The notes beneath the pieces are model-generated. The model did not search any database and was not told the DNA's origin. It saw only the letters and a list, made by a program, of their open reading frames with translations. From contig JALJCS010000001.1 of assembly GCA_023055355.1 (NCBI GenBank), positions 110,624,881 through 110,688,880 on the forward strand: a stretch of DNA of 64,000 nucleotides. Direction: 5' to 3'. Positions 47,289 through 58,438 of the stretch are shown one piece after another; position 1 is the first letter of the stretch; the number at the start of each line of letters is the position of its first letter. The stretch is from Agelaius tricolor. Lineage: Eukaryota; Chordata; Aves; Passeriformes; Icteridae. Both the position numbers and the translations under genes were made by a program.

Positions 47289-49259
47289 TCAGTGCTTGGA
47301 GCAGTAGGAATGGTCTGGGACCAAGGGCTTCAGTCAGAACTGGTCTGAATTCCACAGTAGCTGGTCTGAACAAAATACTGCAAATACAGAACTGAAGTGG
47401 AGGAATCCTTCAAGTTCACAACATTTTTCAAAGAAAAGCTTGTCTCATGAATTAAAAAAAAAGTAAAAATAATAATGTTAATGGTCTTTTTCCCCTATTT
47501 ATGAAGCACAGAAAAACATGCAGGATATGCTGATGAACTCTGGACTTAGTGAAAATCCAGAAAGAAGAGTATGTTTTCCTTTCTCCCCCTCATTTTACAT
47601 CTTAAGTGTAAAAAAACAATCTCTTTGCCTTTCAAACTTCAGTATAGAAATTCAAATACTGATTCCTTATTTCATTATGACAGGGATATATGTTTTGTCA
47701 TTGTGGACATATTCCCTGAAAAAAAATGTTATGTTACAAATGTTTGGCAAAACAATAAAGGGAGATTGATAAGAAGGCATTTTACAAGTATAAATTATAA
47801 TTTTGAGATTAGAGGAAAAGTAGAGCAGAAAAACAAAGGTTAAAAAACTCTAATACTTTCAGGCAAATATTAGAGATTCCAGGTTAAATATTTCAGTTCT
47901 ACAAACAGAATCTATTCTCTCATTAGACACACTTCTCTACTCTTTCCACAAAAGCAAACTGTCTTAATTCAGATAAACTTTACAGCTTATTGAATCATGT
48001 CACTTTTTTAACCTGCCACATCAGAAGAACCAATCAATGCATTCCACAGTTTGATGGTTGGAACATCATAAGAAATTTTTGAAAAACATTGGATAGGTCA
48101 AATTTACAGTGTAAAATTCTTCAAAATGTTCTAGGCTCTCTGAATCTACATTAAAAACCACTGGACTTTGTCAAGTCCAGTGAATGATGACCTAATCTGA
48201 CCCTGTGAATGTCACTGTATATTAACAATTAGAGAAGCAAAGAGCAAAGAGTTTGCTTTTAAAACCTCTAAAAAAAAGAGCATTTTATTAAAATGAGAAC
48301 CCCACTTCACTCTGAATTTTAAGACTTTACTGGTTTGTTTTCTTTCTTTGTCTCTATTTTCAGAAAAAATATTTATTTTATGAAGCATATGGCAGACAGA
48401 GATATCAGGTGTCTTCTCACTGGAAAGAGTTAATCATCATCCCCAAACAGTGAGATAAATCTAATAATAAAATATTAAGCTCCTTTGCATTAGTTTGGGT
48501 GAAGTGGCAGAGATACTAAGTTTTATTTTAATATGTTAATCTAATAAAATGATGCAGTTTATTTTATATCTTCAGGGAGAGGTGTTGATATTATCTCAAC
48601 TTTAGATGCATCCTCGCTTGCCTGTACGGATCAGCCTTCCACTTTATCAGGGTGATGTTACTGGATATGGCAATTTATAATTGGAAATGGCAGCCTGGAG
48701 ATTTTTTAAAAGCATTGGCTTTTTTTCTGAATACTGTGGAATTTCATTAATTATTATTATTTTGACTATGAAAAGAGGATTTGCCCAAGGGCAGTTTTGA
48801 GGCTCCTTAAAGATTATATTTCTCCATGGAAAGTTGCCAAGATTTCAAATTTCTCTGTCAAGACACTCAGCTTTTTTGGTGGGAGGTGGCTGGAGTGATG
48901 GGGAGCATTTACAGCTTTGGGAAGGAGACCTCGAGCATTTCTCATTCTCTTTGAGGCTGTTTTACCTCCCTGGAGTGGGGGCAGCTGTCAATTGTAGCCC
49001 ACCAAAAATTCCTCACCAAGGCTGCTTTGCACAGCATGGGGAGGGATTTGGCAGCCCCATTCCTTGGGCAGGGTGGATCTAGCTCAAAGGAGAATGGGTC
49101 TAAGCAGGGTGGGGTTATTTGTAACCTGTCACATGCCAGAAAATAACTCTGCTTCTCCAAAAAGCCCTTTTGTCAACACAGCCCAAGAAGTAAATGGGAA
49201 AGGGAAGATTTGATATGAATACTGAAATCTGAAGCTGGAACCACAGAGTTTTAGAGGCA
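47289..49259. other. Unique sequence, no gene seen
   Basis: Contains a perfect 10-bp inverted repeat, CACTGGACTT-TGTC-AAGTCCAGTG (48159-48182). No repeat family or exon recognised. Confidence 0.5.
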
Positions 49260-49407
49260 GGGAATGGTTGAGGTTGGAACCTCTGGAGTTCAAATTGTCC
49301 AATCCTCCTGCTGAAGCAGGAACACCTAGAGCCAGTTTCACAGGAACATGTCCAGCTGGCTTTTGAACATCCCCAAGTGTAAAGAAGCTACAATGTAAAC
49401 TACCTTG
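49260..49407 (-). mobile_element. CR1 LINE fragment, older subfamily
   Basis: GGGAATGGTTGAGGTTGGAA (49260-49279), CCTCTGGAGTTCAAATTGTC, CTGCTGAAGCAGGAACACCT, ACATGTCCAGCTGGCTTTTG and AACATCCCCAAGTG match the antisense GGTTGAGGTTGGAAGGGACC CR1 subfamily. Same group as 13674-13850. Confidence 0.88.
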
Positions 49408-51738
49408 TAAAAATGGACATTGTAAGTAATGAAAGTACGGGTAAATAGATCTATTTTGCCTAGGTTGTGGAAGAAAAGGACTAAAGAGCGAGCAGGTGTA
49501 ATCTTCTGCAATGAGGGCAAATAAAATGAGAAAGTGAATTGCAATGTTTTATCAAAACCTGAAAATGATGGCAAAACTTTTGAAAGATAGAACTCTCCAC
49601 TAGCTTTTTTTTCTCCCTACCAAAGAGATCCTTGTGGAACAGCTCTCTTCTTTCATCATCTTCCACTGCACACATGCAGAGGAAACAGGATCACGGCGCT
49701 TTTATACTCTGAGCCCTTCAAACAATTCCCAGCTGATGAACAAAACACAAAGAAGTTTGGATCCACCCAAGGGCTGTGAGTGACTCATCTGTCTGGAGCA
49801 GAGAAGTCCTTGTGATGAGTCATTTTTCTTTTGATGCAAGTTTAAAAGTAATTAAATAAAAGGTGAGGGTACAGTGTTTTACAGCTCTTTTCACGGCAGC
49901 AGTTAGATAAAACCAACATCAGCTCTAATTCTGAAGCCTCAAGGTGTAAGTACCCTGCCCCACAATGATGGGAGGTTTTCACCTTAATATCGGTGCCTGC
50001 TGGAGATGAAGCCTCCATGGGCATTGCTGCAGAACTGCTGAAGTTAGTGCTCCACACTGCTCAGCTGCAAATCAATTCCCTCAAAGGCTGGACTTTTTGG
50101 TCAAAGACTTGATGAACTTGGAGTTCCTTTCCAATCTTAATGTTTCCATGATTCCATGAGATGAGACGCAGCTTCCACTCCAGCTGATCAGCGCAATAAC
50201 AAAGGGGTGATAAGGACAAAAACAACTCTAAGAGCCTTATAAAGGGAAAGACTGATGAAGATGAGTTACTCCATAATTCAAAAATCATTCATCTACCCAT
50301 TTATCTTTCCTCTGTAACTCACTTTCAGATTTTAAAGCTGTGTGAGAATATTGGTTTTCTTCCATTTAGGGAGAGAAAGGGCTAAAGCAGAGAAATGATA
50401 GCCAAGGAAAATATGCAAAGTTTTCTGGAACATGCAGGAGGAATAGCAAAGGGGACTCTTTTAGTCATAACTTCAACTCCACAAGTCAGCACCCCTGTTT
50501 AGCTGGGTTTTTCAGACCAGGATATAGACTTTGGACACCCTGGTTTTGTCCATCCATTGTTATTTCCCGTGGATCCATGAGAAGGTTTAAAGTTGGAGAA
50601 CTCAGCTGTTGGCTGCCTCTCCATCAACAAGTAAGGACCGCACACCATACAATAACTCAATGTCTAGAGTATTTTGGAAGGACCTCAAGGGGTGGGTTTG
50701 GCCTTTAAAAGGAATTTAAATTCTTCAGCATTTGTACTTAATCAATTTCTCAGCTCTAACCAGTAAGAAAATTTGTGCCCTGAAGGGGGAATCTGCTCCC
50801 ATCTCATTTTTTTTTTCCTATTTTCTCCTTGTTTTTGTTCTAATTTTCCTCCTTTCTGTTTGTGTTTTCTCTACTCTTCCACCTGTCTTTCTGTCCCTGC
50901 AGCAACTCCTAACTCACAGATTCACCCTACTCTCTCCACTGAACTGATCATCAGTAGAAGAGATTTAAGGCATATGCAGAAACTTGAACACTTCTGAATA
51001 TAATTTTCTTTTGAGTTTGCTTTACTTCACAGTGAAAAAATTGGGAAATATGTCACAGAAAAAGGTATTTATAGCTGCTAATATTTTTATTGCAGAACCA
51101 AAATGAGGCACAATTACAAGGACCTGCATACCATATTTATGACATTAATAGTGCTACATAAAAAAATGATTGCAATGTTTTATCAAAACCTCCTGTGATT
51201 GGATGTATAATGGTGTATATGTAATTCCAGACATTTGTGTCCAGCTTTTAACCCAGCTGTATCTTAGATGATGAAGTGTTTTGGTGGATTTGGAATTTGT
51301 ACTCTATATTTCACTGTCTTTCAGTTTTCTCCATTTTTGAGTCATCTTAAAGACCAGGTGAGCCAAAGGGGCACAAGTGAGGAAAAGCTCCTGTGGTGGT
51401 TGTTCTCTGGAAAAATTATTGAAGTGGCATTTGAGCTATGACTAATTTATTTAGTATTCAGAATTTAGTGAATTCTTTTGTCACATCACCCATCACAAAT
51501 AAAAGGAAAAAAATAGAAACCTGTTTGATGCCTCGGGCATGTTTTAGTTCGTTGTTCAGGTCAGTTCATTTCAATGCTTAATTTTTAATGGTTCATTTAA
51601 CATAACTGTTTAGACTTGAAAATATTTTCGCATAAAACCTGGGGTTTTGGGGTCAGTTTCTGTCACCTCAAAACATTTTAAGTCTCAGTTGACAGATCCA
51701 ACATCAGTTGGAAAAGGTGGTCTTGTTGTTTGGGCACT
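49408..51738. other. Mostly unique sequence
   Basis: Holds a CR1 tail at 50105-50159. The phrase TTGCAATGTTTTATCAAAAC occurs at both 49538-49558 and 51170-51190 on the plus strand, probably chance or a tiny duplication. No exon recognised. Confidence 0.5.
50105..50159 (+). mobile_element. CR1 LINE terminal tail fragment
   Basis: AAGACTTGATGAACTTGGAG, TTCCTTTCCAATCTTAATGT and the tail TTCCATGATTCCATG are the last 55 bp of a sense CR1. Confidence 0.85.
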
Positions 51739-51850
51739 TGAATGGAACTCAGCAGACTCAAGCTGGATTTCAATCTCTGTGATTGATTCTTTATGTGACC
51801 GATTCTTTATGTGACCTTGGGTAAATCATCTGTGTTTGATCTTTGAGTAC
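51739..51850 (+). mobile_element. MIR-like ancient SINE relic
   Basis: GGAACTCAGCAGACTCAAGC, TGGATTTCAATCTCTGTGAT and TATGTGACCTTGGGTAAATC follow the order of the tRNA-derived 5' half of MIR/CORE-type SINEs, whose hallmark is TGTGTGACCTTGGGCAAGT. This superfamily predates the split of birds and mammals. A 16-bp exact duplication (51785-51816) interrupts it. Confidence 0.7.
51785..51816 (+). repeat. Exact 16-bp tandem duplication
   Basis: GATTCTTTATGTGACC occurs twice in a row (51785-51800 and 51801-51816) inside the MIR-like relic. Confidence 0.97.
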
Positions 51851-52155
51851 AAATAGTTCTGCTCACACAGTCACTCACAAAGTCTTCCTGTTTGCCATGC
51901 AGCATCCTTCCTGTGGAAGAAAGAATCCAGTACAGGAGAGAGAAATGACACCCAGCAGTGTCAGAGCTGTCCAAAATCATCCATCTTTAGTGAGTATGGG
52001 AGCTTCTACTTAAAAATTATTTTCTAGTAGGGAACTTCTAGTAGGCAACTTAAAAGGCAAAGTTGTGGTGCAAGATTTACTGCATAAGCTGCATAGTTTC
52101 AAGCCCTCTAATAAGCCTTCCCCTCTATATTTATTCTTCATTCTGCTGGGTCTAG
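51851..52155. other. Unique sequence, no gene seen
   Basis: Contains a small repeat TTTTCTAGTAGGGAACTTCT / AGTAGGCAACTT near 52020-52050. Confidence 0.5.
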
Positions 52156-52674
52156 AACCATAGAATCCCAGAATGGTTTGGGTTGAAACAGACCTTAAAG
52201 ATCATCTTGTTCTGACCCCTTCCCATGGACAGGGACACCTTCCACTATCCCAGGCTGCTCCGAGCCCCATCCAACCTGGCCTTGGACATTTCCAGGGATA
52301 GAACAGCCACAACTTCTCTGGGCAACCTGTGCCAGGGCCTCACCACCCTCAGAGGGAAGAATTTCTTCCTAATATGCAATTTGAACGTACTCTCTTTCAG
52401 TTTGAAGCCATTCCCCCTTGTTGTGTCACCCTTGTAAACAGTCTCTCTCCATCTTTCCTGTAGCTCCTTCAAGCCCTGGAAGGCTGCAATGAGGTCGCCC
52501 CAAGGCCTTCTCTTCTCCAGGCTGAACAATCCGAACTCTCTCAGCCTTTCCTCACAGCAGAGCTGCTCCATCCCTCTGATCATCCTGGTGCTCCTCCTCT
52601 AGACTCTCTGCAGCAGCTCCCTGTGCTTCCTGTGCTGGGCCCCAGGGCTGCAGGCAGCTCTGCAGGTGGGGTAA
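52156..52674 (-). mobile_element. CR1 LINE, 519 bp, 3' end intact
   Basis: Antisense CR1, the most complete 3' region here. Blocks in order: AACCATAGAATCCCAGAATG, GACCTTAAAGATCATCTTGT, CCATGGACAGGGACACCTTC, CCATCCAACCTGGCCTTGGA, CTTCTCTGGGCAACCTGTGC, AAGAATTTCTTCCTAATATG, CTTTCAGTTTGAAGCCATTC, CTTCTCTTCTCCAGGCTGAA, AACTCTCTCAGCCTTTCCTC and the CTGCAGCAGCTCCCTGTGCT / GCAGGTGGGGTAAAT end. A minus-strand frame (52245-52583) includes a remnant of the CR1 ORF2 C-terminus. Confidence 0.97.
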
Positions 52675-53148
52675 ATACTCTGCACATACTGGGTATATAC
52701 TATGGCTTTCTTTCTCCTCAAATAGTGTTAATTCTCATTAGTACTTTCATAATGAAGACCGCTGTTTACAGGAAGGACACAACCTAACTTTGTGTTAAGT
52801 TTTGCCCAAGATCATTCCAAATTTATTGATTAAATGCTTCTTTTATTTAATAAGTCATGAATCATTTCACTGAACTCTCAGGATTTTCGCCTTCACGATT
52901 TTCCTACATTCTCAAAAAAAACAAAGCCATGCATGTAGAGCAGTGGTAATGCTGCTTACAGTGTCTCTGCAGATAAGTGAAATAAACAAGATATTAAAAC
53001 CAGGCTTATAGTGAATGAAAAGAGGGTAATTTATCAATGGTTGATTATATTCCTATTGCAATTTTTTCAATATACTCAGTAGCAATCAGTCATATATTGA
53101 GTGCAAAACACTCAGATTTGCACCCAGGGTCACACCTGGAGGAAAGAA
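52675..53148. other. Unique AT-rich sequence
   Basis: Nothing recognised between two antisense CR1 copies. Confidence 0.5.
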
Positions 53149-53362
53149 ATCATAGAATCATTAAAGTTGGAAGAGGCATCCAAGGTCATCAAGTCCAGTC
53201 TTTGACCCAACACCACCATGACCCAACACCACCACACCACAGCACATGTACCACATCCAGTCATTATTTGAACACTTCCAGGGATGGGATGGCGACTCCA
53301 CCACTTCCTTGGGCAACCTGTTCCAAAGTTTAACCACTCTTTCGGTGAAGAAAAAAAGTGTG
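53149..53362 (-). mobile_element. CR1 LINE 3' end with internal duplication
   Basis: ATCATAGAATCATTAAAGTT (53149-53168), GGTCATCAAGTCCAGTCTTT, CACTTCCAGGGATGGGATGG, CCTTGGGCAACCTGTTCCAA and TTTCGGTGAAGAA belong to the TCAAGTCCAAC CR1 subfamily, antisense. The motif ACCCAACACCACCA is duplicated in tandem (53205-53220, 53221-53236). Confidence 0.93.
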
Positions 53363-54125
53363 CATCTCAGAGCAATTACCTTAAAAAAAACCATTTCCAA
53401 ATACTGTGAGACCATGACATTGCTGTGAAGTGCTGGAATAATTAATCAAACTATGCTGAGATTCTGCAACTGGAGTAGATAAATAATAATAATTAGAGGA
53501 GAAAGAGAATTTCTTTCATCTCAGAAAACAAAACAAAACAAAACAAAACAGTTTTACCTGGTTTTGCTCACTTTTCCTGTCTGTGGAAATGATGCATCAC
53601 TATTTTGTGTAGGAATTGCAGGGCCAGAGCAAACTGTGGTTTAGCAGCAAAAAATTCAGGGGTCACTCCTGAGGGCTGAGTTGTGCTTGTTTATAATTCT
53701 CCCACCTACATGATAACAGCCTTCATTAAACCTCCCATATTTCTTTTCCTTATCAACTCTGCCTGTCTTATCCGTGTAGAGTGTGCATTTTTGAGGACAG
53801 GGCTTTGCTTTCATGTATTTGTGCAAGACCCAACAAAAGGAGACTTCTGTTACACACCTACTGCTATTCCCAGTGTTTGCCAAGTGCTTTCCAACCCTCT
53901 GAGGAGAAGTGATCGATGTGCTACGAGGCATTAGCACTGTAGAGAGATCCATATTTTGCTATATACAAATAGGCTGCTTTCCCTGCCTTCAAAGGGAGGC
54001 AGGAGCCTGCTCAAAAATACTCTGCACAAAGCTGTTTATTGATGCAGTGAGACAGCTCCCAAAGTCAGCTCCCAAATTTTAAAATCCATATTTAAGCGTG
54101 AAATGCAAAAACCTCTTTTTTTGTG
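53363..54125. other. Unique sequence with (AAAAC)5
   Basis: Five AAAAC units at 53525-53549. No exon recognised. Confidence 0.55.
53525..53549 (+). repeat. (AAAAC)5 microsatellite
   Basis: Five perfect AAAAC units. Confidence 0.97.
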
Positions 54126-54131
54126 GGGGGC

Positions 54132-54423
54132 TGTCACTATAGGACACAAAACAACACAAGCACACACACTGTTGTTCTCAAGGTGAGAAAAGGGAAGTTT
54201 ATTTTCTGACTTTAAAATTTATAGATTTTTAAAGTGACACTGGATTGGAGGGTGAAAGTGCCACCTCTCCAATGACACTGGACAAACCAACAGTCCATCA
54301 GATTTTTCTTCTTTTATAAAAGAATGCAAAACAATTAGTTATTTACAGAAATTGTGTGAGAAATTTTGTTACAAGAATGTAAACATCAGAAGGCTTAGAA
54401 AATCTTAAAAAAACAGGGTGACA
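54132..54423 (-). mobile_element. Solo LTR, 292 bp, ERVK-like, with 6-bp target duplication
   Basis: Window-strand ends TGTCAC (54132) and GTGACA (54423) form a perfect 6-bp inverted terminal repeat. Flanks are GGGGGC on both sides (54126-54131 and 54424-54429). The complement of AATAAA (TTTATT, 54198-54203) and the palindromic TTTTATAAAA (about 54312-54321) give a minus-strand order of TATA box then poly-A signal about 110 bp later, as in a compact LTR. No viral genes adjoin. A 6-bp duplication fits class II (ERVK-like) elements. Confidence 0.87.
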
Positions 54424-54429
54424 GGGGGC

Positions 54430-55424
54430 TTATTAGACACTCAGCAACTGAGGTGGAGATTCTGATTTTCTCCCCTAGACAGCTTTCTCTGCCTTTAGTA
54501 ATGTCAGGGTAAGCATAGAGCACTTTCAGACACAATCTCAGCCTGCCCTTTGCCAGACCATCCCTCTGCTTGTTAGCTGCCTTCCAAGAGTGAGTCCGGG
54601 CTCTCTCCCATCCCGAGCAATCCGTGCTGATGAGCTGGGAGCTGGCAAATCACCTGAAAAAGAGCACCAGGCATTCCAGCATCAGGGCTTCCTTCCCACA
54701 GGAGACATTATACCTTCAAGGGGGAGAGGCAGAAGGGCAAGGGGGGAGGCAGGGGAAGGAGGACGGATGCGGAGTGGCAAGGCACCCGGAATGTCACTTA
54801 CAGTCGGTTGGCCACAGTTGTCAGGGTTCACTTCCATTAAGCTTTGTGTCAGTTCAGAAACTTTACACATGAGGCTGTGTGAAGCGTTCTGCCACTGCTG
54901 ACTGCCCGGGGCTAGCCCACAGTACCTATCTTGTCACTGGTTTTCCAGAAAACCTCTCTGAGAATTAGTTGCATATGTTGGCCAGGCTAACCAGAGGAGG
55001 AGAGGGTTTTCTCTCTTGTTTGTCAGCTTGGGAGTGGATTTTTTTAAATTATTATTATTAGGTTTGAATACTTTTGTCTCATTTTGCAAGGGGTGGGTCT
55101 TGCTTTGGAGGTTTAAGGAAGAGTTAATTGTTGTAAAATGCTGCAAAAGTTAACTGAACATTTAGTGTCATGAGAAAAAAGAAATTATGTCAATGAGGTG
55201 AGTTCTTATCACAAAGAAAAGTCTCTACTATGCACTTTTAGCCATAAAAAAAGCATCAAAAGTGGCCATAACAATGTGATGGGGTTTGTTCTGAGATTGT
55301 ATTTTATCTACCTTAAAAATGTAGACGTTTTTATTAGGACAACTCCAATAAATTTATGTTGCATTCAAAAGGGAAAAGTCCATTTCTATATCAATATTCT
55401 ATACCAAGTTTAGAAAAGTCTCAC
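54430..55424. other. Unique sequence, partly GC-rich
   Basis: 54570-54850 is GC-richer, with a purine-rich run (AGGGCAAGGGGGGAGGCAGG). The frames of 82-103 codons over it show no domain. An (ATT) patch lies near 55049-55060. Confidence 0.5.
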
Positions 55425-55978
55425 AATCCTTGTGGAGGATTCCACTTACAAGATTCTTCTGGAAATGCAACTCTTCTCCTGGAGATGAGAGGAGACAATC
55501 TAGGAAACTCTTGGAGTTTGTGGAAGAGAGGTCCCTAACAGCTGGTGAGGGACCCAGCTAAGGAAGGTGCCTGTTGGGCCTGCAGTTTGTGAGCAGAGCA
55601 GGATGTGATGGTCAGAGGCTGTTTGGGGCACAGTGATCAGGAAATGAGGGAGGTTCTTATTCTTGGAGGAGCAAAGAGAGCAGTCAGAAAAAACACTGCT
55701 TTGGAATTCCAGAGGGCGATTTTGGCCAGTTTAGGAGATAGCTGAGAGATGCCCTTGGGAAGCATTCCTAAAGGGCAAAGGAGTCCAGGAAGGCTGGACT
55801 TTCTTTAGGAAGGACACCCTAAAGTAGAAGGGGCAGCCATTTCCATGTCCCAAAACACAAGCTGGTGGGGAAGAAGATTGACCTGGATGAACAGGGAACT
55901 TTGGCTGGAACTCCAGGAGAAAATTGAAGGACCAAAACCCAACTAGAACTTAATGTGGCTACTACTATAGCAGACAGG
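55425..55978 (+). mobile_element. CR1 LINE ORF2 fragment: endonuclease end and linker
   Basis: This is coding DNA from inside a CR1 ORF2, now broken. At 55434-55445 the frame reads GGFH, in the place of the conserved GDFN endonuclease motif, followed by LQDSSGNAT in the place of the LPD.CWKYN region. Then come the endonuclease-RT linker blocks: ACAGCTGGTGAGGGACCCAG (55539-55558), GATGTGATGGTCAGAGGCTG, GGGCAAAGGAGTCCAGGAAG, GCTGGTGGGGAAGAAGATTG and CCAACTAGAACTTAATGTGG. About 80 bp is missing near 55920. CR1 endonuclease nicks target DNA and RT copies the element; this copy can do neither. Confidence 0.85.
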
Positions 55979-56340
55979 TGAGGATGAACCTTCTCACTCT
56001 CTACAACTCCCTCAAAGGGGTTAAAAGCCAGGTGGGGGTTGGTCTCTTCTCCCAGGTAACAAGTGACAGGACTAAAGGAAACGGCCTCAGGTTGTGTCAG
56101 GGTAGGTTTACATTGGATATCAGGGAAAATTTCTTCACTGAAGAAGTGGTCAGATATTGGAACAGGCTGCCCAGGGAAGTAGTGGAGTCACCATCCCTGG
56201 AGATATTTAGAAGTTGTGTAAATATATCACTGAGGGACATGGTTTAGTGGTGGACTTGGCATTTTTGGGCTTATGGTTGGACTTGATGATCTTAAAGAAC
56301 TTTTCCAACCTAAACAATTCTTTCATTCTATAACTCTGTG
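55979..56340 (+). mobile_element. CR1 LINE 3' end joined to the ORF2 fragment
   Basis: Continues the same element after a deletion that removed the whole RT domain (about 1.4 kb from the usual layout). Blocks: ACCTTCTCACTCTCTACAAC (55988-56007), GGTGGGGGTTGGTCTCTTCT, AAGAAGTGGTCAGATATTGG, AACAGGCTGCCCAGGGAAGT, GACATGGTTTAGTGGTGGAC, GGTTGGACTTGATGATCTTA and a tail TTCATTCTATAACTCTGTG. The frame 55978-56247 is the CR1 ORF2 C-terminus (NFFTEEVVRYWNRLPREVVE). Confidence 0.95.
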
Positions 56341-58283
56341 ACTTATTTCCATACTATTGCCAGGTATGAGGCTAAGGAACTGGGACTAATTTTTAAAAAT
56401 CTACATACAATTGCATCATTTAATCAATCAGAAACAATTACAAAATGGCTCTATGTAGTACCAAAGTTTAGAGGTGTTTTCCTAGGAAACATCAGTGTTG
56501 CTTCTGCACAGGTTGTCTTTCATTTTCTTTTTGAGTTAATTTAGAAAGGAATGTACTTTTATAACAAATTACTTGTTCCCATGCTTTGATTGGGGATTGG
56601 TGATTGGATTAGACACTTCCACACACTGTCTAAATACTAAGAAACTATGCTGTGAAAGGTTTTTTTTCAGGCAGAAACAGAGCCTGGGAATGCCAAACTT
56701 AATTTTATGTGATCTCTGAGCATCAAGATCTGTGCTCACACTAAACACCACCATCTACCCCTTGCTTAGACTTTGCTTATGCCTTTGCCAATCCCATACA
56801 AAGGCTGTAAAACAGGAGGAAGGCAGAAATGTCCATTAGAAGGTAAATCTGGAAATTAGAAGGGCTATATTTAAATTCAAGAGCTGGTTCAGATAGAAAG
56901 AGCAAATCCACGTGTGCATAATGCAAAAGGCATTTGTCTCTCAGTGGATGACAGGAGTTTGAGCAGGTGCCTGAGCTCTTTGCAGAAAGGGGGTCTGACC
57001 CTGGCTCCCCCAAAGCCTGTAAGCAAATATGTCTCTGATCTACACTTGATTTTCCTTGGCTGATAATAACCTGCTAACATTTTTGGATCAAGCTCAAAAC
57101 AATTTTTACTCTGATTGTAAACCTTAGGTTGGCAAGCTTTGTCTCCATCTCTGATCTCTGCCTCACATCTCACCAGTCAGGCTGCTTAGGTTTAACAAGT
57201 GAATAATGAAGCTGGAAAAAAAGAAATTTTTTTTTTTTTTTTTAATGTGACAAGTTCATAAGCCAATTCCTTGCTTCTAGGAAACATTTCTCCTGTTCTT
57301 CTCAGAAAAGCAAACATGTTTTTTTATTTTATTTTAAGTTGCTCTTCTAGGTTTGATATCCCAGGCCTTTTTATTTTCCCTTCCTCGGGCTTTGGTTTTG
57401 ACTTGCAAAAAAGGAAAAAGGGCAGGAAAGGAAAAAAGGGCAGAGAAGAAAAGAGAGAAAATGAAAGCTGAATATTTGCCAGCCAAATGTTTTTGAAACA
57501 TAACATTTATACACTGAATAGAACTTTTGTTCTTCTTCAAGTCCTAGCAGAGCTTCTTTAAACTTCCAGGAGTCTACTTAAGATTGTCTCTACAGAGAAG
57601 GGGGAGAAAATACATCTCCTACACAGGGCTCATTCCTCCTGGTTTTAGATTGGTGATGTAGGATGGGATTGTCTGAGGCAGATTACCCTGATGCCTACCT
57701 GTCAGCAGCATATTACTTGTGTCTAGTATAGGCATCTGCTTCCTGTCTGTTATCAGGGGAGAAAAATAAGGGAAAAAGTTTAAATGAATCAATCTTAAGA
57801 CCAAAGATTGGGCTACATGGACTAAGTTACCTTCTGAAAGCTTCTCTTTCTTCCCATTAAAGAGGGAAATCCTACCTGCCCTGTTTTCAAGTAAGTGGAG
57901 TTAGGTACATTACCCAACCTCCAAAGAGCTCTTGAATGTCATTGCTAAAAATTCTGGACTCTTCAGTCACGAACGAGGACTCCTGCAGCCACAGGCAGAA
58001 ATGGATGTCATAAGGGCACATCCACCCTGTTGGCATGTAGGGTGTCTGCAATTGGCAGGTAAATAAAAGATAGCTGAGTCAGATGAGTTATTCTCTAGAA
58101 ATGCACCTTTTTTTTTTTCCCTAATTAATTATCAAGAAAGCCTTAGGTGAGTGAATCCCCTCTACTCAATTGCAAGGCTTTGCTTTTTTAGATGCCTAAT
58201 TTTGAGTGAAATTAACCATGTCCAGAAAGAGTGACCTGTTCCAAGAAGTTGACTAGAGCAACCCAAATAATTTGCAATCAGGT
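56341..58283. other. Unique sequence with purine tract
   Basis: No exon recognised. A 17-bp T run lies at 57227-57243 and a purine tract at 57405-57470. Confidence 0.5.
57405..57470 (+). repeat. Purine-rich tract
   Basis: Almost pure A/G with a repeated GGAAAAAGGGCAG unit (about 57412 and 57430). Confidence 0.85.
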
Positions 58284-58438
58284 AGTCAAAGCTGTGGCTG
58301 CCCCATCCTGGAAGTGCCCAAGGCCAGGTTGGATGGGGCCTGGAGCAACCTGGGATAGTGGAAGGTGCCCCTGCCCATGGTAGTGGAGTTGGAATTAGAT
58401 GATCTTTAAGGTCCATTCTAACATAAACCTTCTATTAC
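58284..58438 (+). mobile_element. CR1 LINE 3' end
   Basis: AGTCAAAGCTGTGGCTGCCC, CCAGGTTGGATGGGGCCTGG, CAACCTGGGATAGTGGAAGG, TGCCCCTGCCCATGGTAGTG, ATTAGATGATCTTTAAGGTC and a decayed TTCTATTACTCC tail: sense CR1, 5'-truncated. Confidence 0.94.

Noticed and set aside
55978..56247. Possible small gene (90 codons)
   Set aside because: The product is the C-terminal piece of CR1 ORF2, inside a deleted element.
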